Origin: JAFARE01 sp035566535
Lineage (GTDB): Bacteria > Chloroflexota > Dormibacteria > Aeolococcales > Aeolococcaceae
Assembly: GCA_035566535.1 (NCBI GenBank)
Contig: DATMRA010000002.1
Location: forward strand, 1-45,090
Length of the DNA stretch: 45,090 bases
Direction: 5' to 3'
Positions within the stretch are counted from its first letter, which is position 1, and each line of letters starts with the position of its first letter. A model generated the notes under the pieces. It was not told where the DNA came from. It searched no databases and was given only the letters and a program-made list of their open reading frames with translations. Both the position numbers and the translations under genes were made by a program. Positions 1 to 8,462 of this stretch are shown piece by piece.

Positions 1-1165
1 ACGCACGTGCTGTCGCAGGCACACCGAGCCGTCGCATCAACGGCTGCGCGCAATGATGACCTGCGCGGACCGCGATGCCATGGCGATCCAGGATGGTGGC
101 AACGTCGTGCGCGTGTACGTCCGCGACATTGAAGCTCACCACTCCCGCTTGGGCGGTCACATCGCGAGGGCCGTACACGGTCACCGCACCCACCTCATCG
201 AGGACGTCGAGGAGGTGACGGGTGAGCGATTGCTCGTGCGCGTGGATGGAGTCCAGTCCCACCGCGTCGAGGTAATCGCAGGCGGCGTGCAGGCCGATCG
301 CCCCGGCGACGTCAGGCGTTCCCGCCTCGAACTTGTGAGGCACGGTGTTCCACGTCGTCCGCTCCAGCGTGACCCGGCCGATCATGCTTCCGCCTGCGAG
401 GAAAGGCGGCATGCGCTCCAGAAGCTCTGGTCGCGCCCAGAGGACGCCGATGCCCATTGGACCGCACATCTTGTGGCCGCTGAAGGCAAGGAAATCGACG
501 TCGAGCTGCCGCACCGACACCGGCATGTGCGGCACCGACTGAGCAGCGTCGACGCAGACCAGCACGCCCGCGGCGTGTGCCCGTCTTGCCACTTCCGCGA
601 CGTTGTTGATCGTGCCCAGCACGTTGGACAGGTGGCTCAGGCTGATCAGCTTTGTGGGCGGCGCCAGGAGCTCGTCAAGCGCATCCAGGTTGAGCAGGCC
701 GTCGTCCGTGATGTCCAGAAATGCGAGCGCCATGCGGCCGCGCTCAGCCGCGAGCTGCCACGGCACGAGGTTGCTGTGATGCTCGCTGATTGTCAAGACG
801 ATGCGGTCGCCGGGAGACAGCAGCTCGCGCGCGAACGACGATGCGACCAGGTTGAGCGCCTCCGTCGTGTTGCGCACGAAGACAATGCCTTCGGCAGGCG
901 CATCGATGAAGCGCGCGAGCCTTTGCCGGGCAAGCTCGTACAGGTCCGTCGCCTCACTCGCCAAGGTGTGCACCCCGCGGTGCACGTTGGCGTTGCTGGT
1001 GCGGTAGTAGTCATCGACGGCCTCGAGCACTGCGGACGGCTTCTGGGACGTCGCAGCAGAGTCGAGATAGACGAGCGGCTGATCCCCGATCCGGCGCTGC
1101 AGGATGGGGAAATCCGCTCTGATGCGCTCGACGTCGAGCCCGCGGCTGACGGCGGTGTCAGCCAT
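1..1165 (-). CDS. sufS: SufS-type cysteine desulfurase (3' end cut by window edge)
   Basis: PLP-dependent enzyme that takes sulfur from L-cysteine as a protein-bound persulfide for Fe-S cluster assembly by the SUF machinery. I translated it from the ATG at 1165; 388 codons are visible and the frame is open to the window edge, so only the last residues of a roughly 400-residue protein are missing. The PLP lysine lies in SGHKMCGPMG (about residue 232). The catalytic cysteine lies in RAGHHCAQP (about residue 372), the signature of the SufS/CsdA group rather than of IscS/NifS. The start overlaps the Rieske stop by one base (TGATG), so it is translationally coupled and is the last visible gene of the suf operon. 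A sufU or sufT-like gene would be expected just off the edge (inference). Confidence 0.95.
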   Translation of the reverse strand, partial: MADTAVSRGLDVERIRADFPILQRRIGDQPLVYLDSAATSQKPSAVLEAVDDYYRTSNANVHRGVHTLASEATDLYELARQRLARFIDAPAEGIVFVRNTTEALNLVASSFARELLSPGDRIVLTISEHHSNLVPWQLAAERGRMALAFLDITDDGLLNLDALDELLAPPTKLISLSHLSNVLGTINNVAEVARRAHAAGVLVCVDAAQSVPHMPVSVRQLDVDFLAFSGHKMCGPMGIGVLWARPELLERMPPFLAGGSMIGRVTLERTTWNTVPHKFEAGTPDVAGAIGLHAACDYLDAVGLDSIHAHEQSLTRHLLDVLDEVGAVTVYGPRDVTAQAGVVSFNVADVHAHDVATILDRHGIAVRAGHHCAQPLMRRLGVPATARA

Positions 1166-1506
1166 CACGCTGCCGCACCGTCTGCCAGGGCCACGCGCAC
1201 GACGCCGTCCTCATCGACCTCGACGTGGTGCACGCGCACAGGCTCGACCGCGGGAAGGGTCAGGGGATCACCAGTGCGCAGGTCGAAGCTCGAGCCGTGC
1301 AGCGGACACTCGATGGCGCAGCGCTCGGGGTCGAGGTCGCCCTCGCTCAGCGACGCCTCTGCATGGCTGCACGTGTCGTCGAGAGCGTAGAAATCGCCGC
1401 CCACATTGAAGATGGCCACTGGCACGCCATCGATCTCAACCCGAGCGGCGTGGCCCGGGGGAATGTCGCTCGCGCGCGCAACCTCGACCCACTGTGCCAC
1501 GTTCAC
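1165..1506 (-). CDS. Rieske-type [2Fe-2S] ferredoxin
   Basis: A 113-residue small Rieske protein, the size of dioxygenase-type Rieske ferredoxins. It carries both cluster-binding boxes: CSHAEASLSEGD (Cys-x-His) near residue 45 and CPLHGSSFDLRTG (Cys-x-x-His) near residue 65. There is no signal peptide or membrane helix, so it is a soluble cytoplasmic electron carrier. It starts with GTG, overlapping the sufD stop by 4 nt, and its own stop overlaps the sufS start. It is therefore embedded between sufD and sufS. Its place suggests it supplies electrons to cluster assembly or is a client of it; which of the two cannot be told from sequence. Confidence 0.9.
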   Translation of the reverse strand: MNVAQWVEVARASDIPPGHAARVEIDGVPVAIFNVGGDFYALDDTCSHAEASLSEGDLDPERCAIECPLHGSSFDLRTGDPLTLPAVEPVRVHHVEVDEDGVVRVALADGAAA

Positions 1507-2861
1507 GCCTGCGCCTCGGCCGTCGAATCGGTGGGGACACCCGCCTGCGTATGCCCGGCGATCTCTGCGTCGAGCAGTTCGCCGAGCAGGGTGCGCAGAC
1601 CGTCGAGCGGCGCGCGCTGAAGGATGTCTTCCATGAAGCCGCGCACGATGAGTGCATCAGCCTCGTCCCGCGGCACGCCGCGGGCCATGAAATAGAAGCG
1701 CTGTTCGTCATCGATGTGGCCCGCGGTGGCGCCGTGGCCGCAGCGCACGTCGTTGGCCCGGATCTCCAGGCGCGGCACCGAATCCGCCTTGGCCCCCTGG
1801 CTCAACAGTAGGTTGCGGTTCTGCACGTAGCCGTCCGCGTGCACTGCGCTCGGGGCCACGTCGATGAGGCCGCTATAGACCGACCGGGCGTGGTCGCGCA
1901 CAGCGACCTTGAGCGCGAGATTGCTGCGCGTCTCGCGGCCGACGTGCGCCTGCAACGACTGGTGATCCAGGTGCTGGGTCCCGTCGCCGAAGGTGAGCCC
2001 GACGATATCGGCCTCCGCGCCGATGCCCTCAAGGATCGTCTCCCAGTACGCCTTCTGCAACCGAGCGCCGAAGGTGGCGCCGAAGAACCGCAACCGCGCG
2101 TTGGCGCCGAGCACCGCGCGGTGAGTGGCGACGTGCCATACGCCGTCGCCCCACTGCTGCAGCGCGACGTAATCAAGCGTGGCGTCGCGCCCGAGATTCA
2201 ACGTCGTTATCGCGTCGCTGAAGAGCGCCGCGTCGCCGGGTGGCGACGCGTACGCGTCGACCAGCGTCAGCGACGTGCCTTGTTCCATGAGGACGACAGT
2301 TGTGGGGAAGACGGCGAGACCGTCGCCCGAGGCCGCGTGCGCCACCCAAAGTGGGACTTGCGCCTGGACCCCGGAGGGTACGTGAACGAAAAGGCCACCG
2401 CGCCACATGACGTTCCAGAGCGCGATGAACTTCGACTCGTCGACCGACACCGCTGACAGCGCGCGCTGGACCAGGTCTGGGTGTCGCCCTGCAGCCTCCG
2501 CCAGCGTGGTCACGATGACCCCCTGGGCTACCAGCGAATCGGCGTTCTCGATGACCGGCAGCGCGGCCGGCGCGTCGACGGCGAACGCGGCATTGGGAGC
2601 GGCGCTGTCGCGCTGCCGGCGCATCGCCGCCACCACCTCGGGCGCGATCGTCTCCAGCGCCTGAAACCGCTCGAGGTGCAACGCTCCGATATCGGTCCGG
2701 CGCCAGTCCTCGTCGCGGTGCGACGAGGGCATCGGAAGCGCCTCGTAGGCATCCCATGCAGCGCGCCGGCGCGCTGCCAGCCAGTCTGGGGACGCGCGAA
2801 TCCTATCTTCGGCCGTCTCCAGGCCGAACGCGGCCTGGGCGGGCCCGTCGGCGACCGGCAT
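1503..2861 (-). CDS. sufD: Fe-S cluster assembly protein SufD
   Basis: Scaffold subunit that pairs with SufB on the SufC ATPase in the SufBC2D complex. About 450 residues with the SufBD beta-helix core. Near the C-terminus is the family segment CGHGATAGHIDDEQ, containing the histidine known to matter in SufD, followed by YFMARGVPRDEADALIVRGF, shared by SufB and SufD. The ATG at 2861 overlaps the sufB stop by one base (TGATG); a GTG one codon upstream is a possible alternative start. Operon order sufC-sufB-sufD and strand agree with the assignment. SufD is less conserved than SufB, but the position plus the motif make it secure. Confidence 0.93.
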   Translation of the reverse strand: MPVADGPAQAAFGLETAEDRIRASPDWLAARRRAAWDAYEALPMPSSHRDEDWRRTDIGALHLERFQALETIAPEVVAAMRRQRDSAAPNAAFAVDAPAALPVIENADSLVAQGVIVTTLAEAAGRHPDLVQRALSAVSVDESKFIALWNVMWRGGLFVHVPSGVQAQVPLWVAHAASGDGLAVFPTTVVLMEQGTSLTLVDAYASPPGDAALFSDAITTLNLGRDATLDYVALQQWGDGVWHVATHRAVLGANARLRFFGATFGARLQKAYWETILEGIGAEADIVGLTFGDGTQHLDHQSLQAHVGRETRSNLALKVAVRDHARSVYSGLIDVAPSAVHADGYVQNRNLLLSQGAKADSVPRLEIRANDVRCGHGATAGHIDDEQRFYFMARGVPRDEADALIVRGFMEDILQRAPLDGLRTLLGELLDAEIAGHTQAGVPTDSTAEAQA

Positions 2862-4261
2862 CACCCGATCGCGCCCTCCATGGAGAGCGCAAGCAGGCGG
2901 TTCAGCTCGACTGCGTACTCCATCGGCAACTCCTTGACGAAGGGCTCGAAGAAACCGTTGACGATGAGGGCCGTGGCCTCCTGTTCGTTGACCCCACGCG
3001 AGGTGAGATAGAAGATCTGGTCCTCGCCCACCTTGCTGACCGTCGCCTCGTGACCGATGGTGACGTCGGGGTTCTCCACGTCCATGTAGGGATACGTGTC
3101 GCTGCGCGACTCCTCATCGAGCAGAAGAGCGTCGCACCGGACGTTCACCTTCACGTTGTGGGCCTTGGGCAAGACCCTGATGTGTCCGCGGTATGACGTG
3201 CGCCCACTGCCCTTGCTGATCGATCGAGACACGATGTTGCTCGTTGTGTTGGGGGCGACGTGGATCGCCTTCGAGCCGGCGTCCTGGTGCTGCCCGCTGC
3301 CGGCGAAGGCCGCGCTCATCACCTCGGCATGGGCATGCTCGCCCATCAGGTAGACGCTGGGGTACTTCATGGTCACCTTGGAACCCAGGTTGCCGTCGAT
3401 CCATTCGACGGTGGCTCCGGCGTGCGCGATTGCGCGCTTGGTCACCAGGTTGTAGACGTTGTCCGACCAGTTCTGAATTGTCGTGTAGCGGATTCGCGCG
3501 CTCGGATGTGCGATGAGCTCCACCACCGCGCTGTGCAACGAATCGCTGGAGTAATTCGGTGCAGTGCAACCCTCGATGTAGTGCACGGACGAACCTTCCT
3601 CGGCGATGATGAGCGTCCGCTCGAACTGACCCATGTTGTCGCTGTTGATGCGGAAATACGCCTGCAGCGGGATGTCGACGTGTAGCCCGGCCGGGACGTA
3701 CACGAACGAGCCACCTGACCAGACAGCGCTGTTGAGGGCGGCGAACTTGTTGTCGTTCGGCGGTATGACGGTGCCGAAGTATTTGCGGAAGATGTCCTCG
3801 TGCTCGCGAAGGCCGGTGTCGCAGTCGCTGAAGAGAACGCCCTGCTTCTCCAAGTCTTCGCGGATGCTGTGGTAGACGACCTCGGAGTCGTACTGCGCAC
3901 TCACACCGGCGAGAAACTTGCGCTCCGCCTCGGGAATCCCCAGCCGATCGAACGTGTTCTTGATCGACTCCGGGACGTCATCCCAGGAGCGGCTCTGCTC
4001 CTCGACGGGCTTGACGTAGTAGTAGATGTTGTCGAAGTCGATACCGGAGAGGTCCGCACCCCACGTGGGCATCGGCCGCTTGAGAAAATGGTCGAGCGCC
4101 TTGAGGCGGAACTTCAGCATCCATTCCGGCTCGTTCTTGTGTTGGGAGATGGAAGCGACCACCTCGGGCGACAGGCCCTTCTTGGTACGGAAGACCGAGA
4201 TGTCCTTGTCGTGGAACCCGAACTGGTAGTCCTTGGTCAGCTCACGAGCCTGAATTGCCAT
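2861..4261 (-). CDS. sufB: Fe-S cluster assembly protein SufB
   Basis: Main cluster scaffold of SufBC2D in the cytoplasm. 466 residues, the usual SufB length. Family hallmarks are visible: KPVEEQSRSWDDVP near the N-terminus, VIPPNDNKFAALNSAVWSGG, the cysteine segment YIEGCTAPNYSSDSLHSA (the counterpart of E. coli Cys254), NVRCDALLLDEESRSDTYP, and GHEATVSKVGEDQIFYLTSR near the C-terminus. The ATG at 4261 is preceded by a good Shine-Dalgarno (GAGGAGA). It follows sufC after a gap of 9 nt and overlaps sufD. Confidence 0.97.
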   Translation of the reverse strand: MAIQARELTKDYQFGFHDKDISVFRTKKGLSPEVVASISQHKNEPEWMLKFRLKALDHFLKRPMPTWGADLSGIDFDNIYYYVKPVEEQSRSWDDVPESIKNTFDRLGIPEAERKFLAGVSAQYDSEVVYHSIREDLEKQGVLFSDCDTGLREHEDIFRKYFGTVIPPNDNKFAALNSAVWSGGSFVYVPAGLHVDIPLQAYFRINSDNMGQFERTLIIAEEGSSVHYIEGCTAPNYSSDSLHSAVVELIAHPSARIRYTTIQNWSDNVYNLVTKRAIAHAGATVEWIDGNLGSKVTMKYPSVYLMGEHAHAEVMSAAFAGSGQHQDAGSKAIHVAPNTTSNIVSRSISKGSGRTSYRGHIRVLPKAHNVKVNVRCDALLLDEESRSDTYPYMDVENPDVTIGHEATVSKVGEDQIFYLTSRGVNEQEATALIVNGFFEPFVKELPMEYAVELNRLLALSMEGAIG

Positions 4262-4270
4262 CGACTCTCC

Positions 4271-5038
4271 TCACGCAACCGGGGCCGCAGCTGCGGCTGC
4301 GCCGAGTAGTGGTTCATACCCGTCGCGCTCGATGCGCTGGGCGAGTTCGGCGCCGCCGGACGTGACGACCCTGCCGTCGTGTAGCACGTGCACGACATCG
4401 GGGTGCAGGTACTCGAGTATCCGGGGGTAGTGCGTGATCACGAGCACGCCCATGTCGGGGCCGGCGAGCCGCGTGACGCCCTCTGCCACGGTGCGCAGCG
4501 CGTCGACGTCAAGGCCGGAGTCCGTCTCGTCGAGAATCGCGAGACGGGGGCGCAACATGGCCAGCTGCAGGATCTCGCTGCGCTTCTTCTCGCCGCCGGA
4601 GAATCCTTCATTGATGTAGCGCTGGCGGAAGCTCTCATCGATCTTCAGCGCGGCCATCTCGGTTGAGAGGCGGTTGAGGAACTCGCGAGCCGGCATCTCC
4701 TTGCCCTGGGCACGCAGCGCAGCGCGCATGAAGTTGACCGTCGTCACCCCAGGGATCGCGGTCGGATACTGGAAGCACAGGAACAACCCCAGTCGAGCAC
4801 GCGCGTCCGCCGTCAGCGCGAGGAGATCCTGGCCGTCGAAGGTCACCTGGCCGCTGGTCACGCGGTACTTGGGATGACCCATCAGCGTGTACGCGAGCGT
4901 GCTCTTGCCGGACCCATTCGGTCCCATGAGGGCATGCACCTGTCCCTGCTGGACACGGAGGTCGATGCCCTTGAGGATTTCCTTGTCCTCGACGGTGGCG
5001 TGCAGGCCGCGAATGTCGAGCTCGGCCGCACCGCTCAT
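4271..5038 (-). CDS. sufC: Fe-S assembly ATPase SufC
   Basis: ABC-type ATPase of about 255 residues, without membrane partners, that powers the SufBC2D scaffold. Walker A is GPNGSGKST near residue 40. The SufC-typical signature FSGGEKKR replaces LSGGQ, Walker B is LAILDETDSGLD, and the switch histidine sits in THYPRIL. The open frame extends upstream of 5038, but the ATG at 5038 begins the family-like MSGAAELDIRGL and overlaps the rrf2 stop as ATGA, so I take it as the start. The C-terminus ends in an alanine-rich tail. Confidence 0.97.
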   Translation of the reverse strand: MSGAAELDIRGLHATVEDKEILKGIDLRVQQGQVHALMGPNGSGKSTLAYTLMGHPKYRVTSGQVTFDGQDLLALTADARARLGLFLCFQYPTAIPGVTTVNFMRAALRAQGKEMPAREFLNRLSTEMAALKIDESFRQRYINEGFSGGEKKRSEILQLAMLRPRLAILDETDSGLDVDALRTVAEGVTRLAGPDMGVLVITHYPRILEYLHPDVVHVLHDGRVVTSGGAELAQRIERDGYEPLLGAAAAAAPVA

Positions 5039-5571
5039 CGGGGTGTCTCCGCGACCGGCGCCATCGAATCGATCAGCGAGTGATCGACGATCAGCTCGGC
5101 CAGGGTTGTCTGGCTGAGCACGGTGTCGATGCTCTTCTTGAGGCGCTGCCAGAGCCCGCGGGAAGCGCACTCACCCTCCCGGATGCACGTACCGGAAACG
5201 TAGTCGTGGGCCACGCACTCGACCGGTGACACCTCGCCTTCGACGACGCGCACGACGTCGAGCACGCTGATCTGCTCCGGGGGGCGGCTCAGCGAATAGC
5301 CGCCGTGGACCCCGCGCGTGCTGTCGACGAGCCCGCCCCGTCGCAACTGGGCCGCAAGCTGTTCCAGGTATGCAACGGGGAGGTGCTCAGTGCGGGCGAC
5401 CTCCGCAATACTCAGCGGACCCCGTTCGTAGCCTTTGGCAAATTCCGTCATCATCCGGAGCCCGTAATGCGCCTTGGAACTCACCCGCATCGAGAACGAC
5501 GCCGGCGCGACGGTGGCATCGGCGCCCGTTCGCGAGGTCTTCACCTGCTTGGTGGAAATTCCTACTGCCAT
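5035..5571 (-). CDS. Rrf2/IscR-family Fe-S sensing repressor (SufR-like)
   Basis: First gene of the suf operon and probably its autoregulator. The Rrf2 winged-helix domain starts at MRVSSKAHYGLRMM (residue 28) and includes the typical RGVHGGYSL beta-wing. Three cysteines (CVAHDYVSGTC, then GEC) form a C-x9-C-x5-C array that could bind a [2Fe-2S] or [4Fe-4S] cluster. Two starts are possible. The ATG at 5571 gives a 27-residue extension and has TATAAT seven bases upstream, fitting a leaderless message. The ATG at 5490 gives a family-standard N-terminus but has no Shine-Dalgarno. I chose 5571 because of the promoter. Rrf2 proteins in this context normally repress suf genes when clusters are plentiful. 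Confidence 0.9.
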   Translation of the reverse strand: MAVGISTKQVKTSRTGADATVAPASFSMRVSSKAHYGLRMMTEFAKGYERGPLSIAEVARTEHLPVAYLEQLAAQLRRGGLVDSTRGVHGGYSLSRPPEQISVLDVVRVVEGEVSPVECVAHDYVSGTCIREGECASRGLWQRLKKSIDTVLSQTTLAELIVDHSLIDSMAPVAETPR

Positions 5572-6123
5572 GGTCAGAATTATACGTCCGGGGCCGGCCC
5601 GAAAGCCGCGCTGGCAGCCGCGGCGGGTCTTGCCGGCCTACTGATGTCAGCCTGCGGCTCGCCCAGCGGGCCCTCGGCGACACCGAGCCCGCTGGCCCAG
5701 GCACAGCTGCAGGCGCTCTACAAGAATGCCGCGAACGCGTACAACACTGCAGAGGTCCCGCTCGCACAGGCCGAATACGGCTACTGCGTAGCCAAGAGCC
5801 CGCCGGGCGACCTCATGAAATGCGAGGTGGCGCTCAGTCAGGACCGCCAGGCCACGATCACTTATGACAACAGCCTGCGCAGCCTGGTGTTCCCAGCCAC
5901 CGCGAAAACCGACGCGGCCAAGCTGCTCGGCGACGACGTCCAGCTCGAGACCTTGCTGCAGCAGGCGTCAGCCGCGCCCAGCTTGAGCGCGGTTACCGCG
6001 CTCACCCCGCAGATCTTCGCGTTCATCACGACCACGAACGCCGACGCCAACAGGCTGCGAGTGGACCTCGGCCTCCCCGAGGCGACGCCGCCGCCCACCC
6101 CGACGCCGGCCCCCGCCGCCTAG
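5467..6123 (+). CDS. Putative small lipoprotein, start unresolved
   Basis: The frame encodes a hydrophobic stretch (AALAAAAGLAGLLM) followed by a lipobox-like LLMSACGS with the lipid-accepting Cys at 5650-5652. A Ser/Pro-rich linker, a helical domain of about 130 residues with two further cysteines (GYCVAKS and MKCEV), and a Pro/Thr/Ala-rich tail follow. I recognise no family. The start is a problem: the only ATG/GTG/TTG that keeps the lipobox is the ATG at 5467, inside the opposite-strand rrf2 gene, which would give an implausibly long n-region. An ATG at 5570 in the +1 frame encodes MVRIIRPGPARK, an ideal n-region, and would join the lipobox frame if one base had been lost between 5573 and 5602. 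Either a frameshift or a non-standard start is likely. It converges on the cysteine desulfurase gene. Confidence 0.5.
   Translation: MRLGTHPHRERRRRDGGIGARSRGLHLLGGNSYCHGQNYTSGAGPKAALAAAAGLAGLLMSACGSPSGPSATPSPLAQAQLQALYKNAANAYNTAEVPLAQAEYGYCVAKSPPGDLMKCEVALSQDRQATITYDNSLRSLVFPATAKTDAAKLLGDDVQLETLLQQASAAPSLSAVTALTPQIFAFITTTNADANRLRVDLGLPEATPPPTPTPAPAA
5579..5584 (-). promoter_or_regulatory. -10 element TATAAT of the suf operon
   Basis: A perfect TATAAT lies 7 nt before the ATG at 5571, so transcription would begin at or next to the start codon. No convincing -35 is seen. A palindrome GGGCCGGCCC at 5591-5600, upstream of the -10, is a candidate operator for the Rrf2 protein. Confidence 0.6.
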
Positions 6124-6132
6124 CCGAAGCCG

Positions 6133-7299
6133 CTAAGCGGCAGCGGAAGTGCCGCGCACCTGGCGGACAGCGCGGCATATGGCCGCGGCCGCGGCGTCGA
6201 TGTCGGCGTCGGTGGTGTCGCGACCCACGGTGCAGCGCAGCGCGCTGGCGGCGAGCTCTTGCGACAGTCCCATCGCCAAGAGCACGTGCGAGGGCGTGGC
6301 TGCCCCGCTCGAACAGGCCGAACCCCCCGAGGCGGCAACCCCCAGTCCGTCCAGGACGGTGAGGAGCAGGTCGGTGCGGCTGCCGGGAAACGCGAACGAG
6401 GCGAAGCCGGGAGCGCGATGCTCGGGGGAGCCGGTCACCAGCGCGCCAGGGGTGTCGGCTACGACCTGATCGATGAGGCGCTCAGCCAGGGCGGCCTGCC
6501 TTTCGGATTCGCGCTCACCGAGGCGTTCGGCCAACTCCACAGCCGACGCGAACCCGGCGATGCCGGGGACATTCTCCGTGCCGCTGCGCCGGTTGCGCTC
6601 CTGGCCACCGCCCGTGATCTGCATCCCCAGGAACACGCCGTGCCGAACCCAGAGGGCGCCCACGCCCTTCGGGCCGTAGACCTTGTGCGCCGACAGCGTG
6701 AGCAAGTCGACCCCCAGCGGCGCGGGCTGAATCGGCACGCGTCCGGGTCCTTGCACGGCGTCGGTGTGCACCAGCGTGGTCGCGTTGCGCCGGTGCACCG
6801 CGGTCGCTGCGGCCGCGACGTCCTGGATCGTGCCGGTCTCGTTGTTGACCAGCATGAGCGACACCAACACGGTGTCGTCGCGGACAGCGGCTGCCAGAGC
6901 GTCAGGGTCGACGCGGCATGCCGCATCGCAGTCCATGACCGTCAGTTCGATCAGCCCGAGCTCGGCGAGGCGTCGTGCGGTCTGGAGCACGGCGTCGTGC
7001 TCGATGGAGGCCACGACGACGTGGCGCCCGCGCTCACTGGACCAGCGTTCGACGACTCCCCGGAGCGCGAGGTTGTCCGCCTCTGAACCGGACCCTGTGA
7101 ACACGATCTCGCGATGGGCGCATCCCAGCACTGCGGCAAGGCGATCCCGGGCCGCGTCGACGGCGGCGCGCACGCTCCGGCCTTCCGCGTGCACCGAGGA
7201 CGGGTTGCCGGTGGTGTCGCGAAGGAAGGGCAGCATCGCCTGCAGGGCTTCCGATGCAAGGGGAGTGGTGGCTGCGTGGTCGAGGTAGATTCGCTTCAT
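6133..7299 (-). CDS. Cysteine desulfurase, IscS/NifS type
   Basis: Second PLP cysteine desulfurase in the window, from the other subgroup than SufS. 388 residues starting MKRIYLDHAATTPL. The aspartate/glutamine PLP-contact region is VHTDAVQGPG, the PLP lysine is in LSAHKVYGPKG (about residue 204), and the catalytic cysteine is in the loop SGGSACSSGAATPSHVL (about residue 325). It likely supplies sulfur to a pathway separate from SUF, such as tRNA thiolation by MnmA; no mnmA is seen here, so this is inference. Its ATG overlaps the upstream dehydrogenase stop as ATGA, so the two are coupled. Confidence 0.93.
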   Translation of the reverse strand: MKRIYLDHAATTPLASEALQAMLPFLRDTTGNPSSVHAEGRSVRAAVDAARDRLAAVLGCAHREIVFTGSGSEADNLALRGVVERWSSERGRHVVVASIEHDAVLQTARRLAELGLIELTVMDCDAACRVDPDALAAAVRDDTVLVSLMLVNNETGTIQDVAAAATAVHRRNATTLVHTDAVQGPGRVPIQPAPLGVDLLTLSAHKVYGPKGVGALWVRHGVFLGMQITGGGQERNRRSGTENVPGIAGFASAVELAERLGERESERQAALAERLIDQVVADTPGALVTGSPEHRAPGFASFAFPGSRTDLLLTVLDGLGVAASGGSACSSGAATPSHVLLAMGLSQELAASALRCTVGRDTTDADIDAAAAAICRAVRQVRGTSAAA

Positions 7300-8354
7300 G
7301 CGCGTTTGCTGCGCGTCGCCGCGATGACGGCGTCGGTGAACTCATCGGTCAACGCGTCGCCGCCGAGATCGGCGGTGCGGATGCCGGCCCGCACGGTTTC
7401 GAACACCGCCGAGTAGATCGCGCTCGCTGCATCGCGATAGCTCGCATCCGGTCCATAGCTCAGCACCGCGGCGCCGGCGAGAATCATGGCCATGGGGTTG
7501 GCGATGTTCTTCCCCTGCAACGCTGGTGCGGTACCGTGCGGCGCCTCCGCCATGACGACCAATGGAACCAACGATTCGTCGCGAAAGCCAAGCAGCAGCG
7601 ACTCTGCGCCGGCGATGCTCCCGAAAAGCTGCAGCACAAGGTCGCTCAGGCAGTCACCGTCGCGGTTCATCGCCGGAATCACGAGCGGGTCGCCACCGCG
7701 GCTGAAGAGCAGGGCATATGTCGCATCGATCAGCTGCGGCTCGTACGCGACATCGGGATGGCGCGCGGCCGCTGCATCCATCTCTTCCTTGAACATTCCT
7801 TCGTATATGCGCGACACCGTGTACTTGGGGCCGCCGAACACTCGCGAGTTCGTGCGCTCGGCATGATGAAACGCGAACTCCGCGACAGCGCGACACGTGG
7901 CGCGTGATATGCGTTCCGTGCGAAACGCCAGCTCGTCACCGGCGACAGGTTCGCGCCACTCCTTTGCGTTGTAGGCGTCGTCGACCGCCATGCGCACGAC
8001 GCTGATCGGTGCGCTGATGCCTGCGGTACCGGGTACTCCGGGGATGGGCCGGCCGGTGCGGAGGATCACCTTGCCACCGACGCGCTCGCGCAACAGCGCG
8101 TTCGGGCTCTCGATATCCCCGGGGCGCTCCGGAGTGACCGTCGCCGCCTTGAGCCCATACCCGCACGCCACCATCGCGTCGGCGGCCTCCAGCACGATGC
8201 GGTTTCCCGTCGCGCGCCGGCTCTCCAATGACAAGTCGAACACGAGGAAGTCCAGGTCCACGCCGAGGAGCGTCGGGTCGAGGACCCGAAGCGCCTGGAC
8301 GAGCAGTTCCTCTCCAGTCTGGTCGCCGCGCAGCGTTGCGATGGTCATTGCCAT
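7296..8354 (-). CDS. Isocitrate/isopropylmalate dehydrogenase-family protein
   Basis: NAD(P)-dependent beta-decarboxylating dehydrogenase fold of about 352 residues. Recognisable landmarks: GDQTGEE near the N-terminus (usually GDGTG), the substrate-binding ESPNALLRERVGG, the YN pair in DDAYNAKEW, the metal-binding RDGDCLSDL, and the nucleotide-binding EAPHGTAPALQGKNIANPMA. The serine in SPN fits isocitrate-type substrates better than isopropylmalate, but the protein is divergent, so I do not name the substrate. Starts at 8363 (GTG), 8354 (ATG) and 8348 (ATG) are all possible; 8354 is a compromise. It is the promoter-proximal partner of the cysteine desulfurase and is divergent from the ABC transporter genes. 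Confidence 0.85.
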   Translation of the reverse strand: MAMTIATLRGDQTGEELLVQALRVLDPTLLGVDLDFLVFDLSLESRRATGNRIVLEAADAMVACGYGLKAATVTPERPGDIESPNALLRERVGGKVILRTGRPIPGVPGTAGISAPISVVRMAVDDAYNAKEWREPVAGDELAFRTERISRATCRAVAEFAFHHAERTNSRVFGGPKYTVSRIYEGMFKEEMDAAAARHPDVAYEPQLIDATYALLFSRGGDPLVIPAMNRDGDCLSDLVLQLFGSIAGAESLLLGFRDESLVPLVVMAEAPHGTAPALQGKNIANPMAMILAGAAVLSYGPDASYRDAASAIYSAVFETVRAGIRTADLGGDALTDEFTDAVIAATRSKRA

Positions 8355-8462
8355 GTCAAACACAGGTTAACGAGGTGTGATGCGCGACCGAGCAAGCCAG
8401 GCGCCGCTGCGGCGTTGCTAAGGTATCGCCCACGACGACTCGAACGCCAAGAGGGGATTTGT

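Noticed and set aside
53..1390. Long plus-strand open frame (445 codons) opposite sufS and the Rieske gene
   Set aside because: Arg/His/Asp-rich composition typical of antisense reading in GC-rich DNA, while the minus strand has clear SufS and Rieske motifs.
6129..6141. GCCGC/GCGGC hairpin between the lipoprotein and desulfurase genes as a terminator
   Set aside because: Only 5 bp, no T tract, and it overlaps the desulfurase stop; could be chance in GC-rich DNA.
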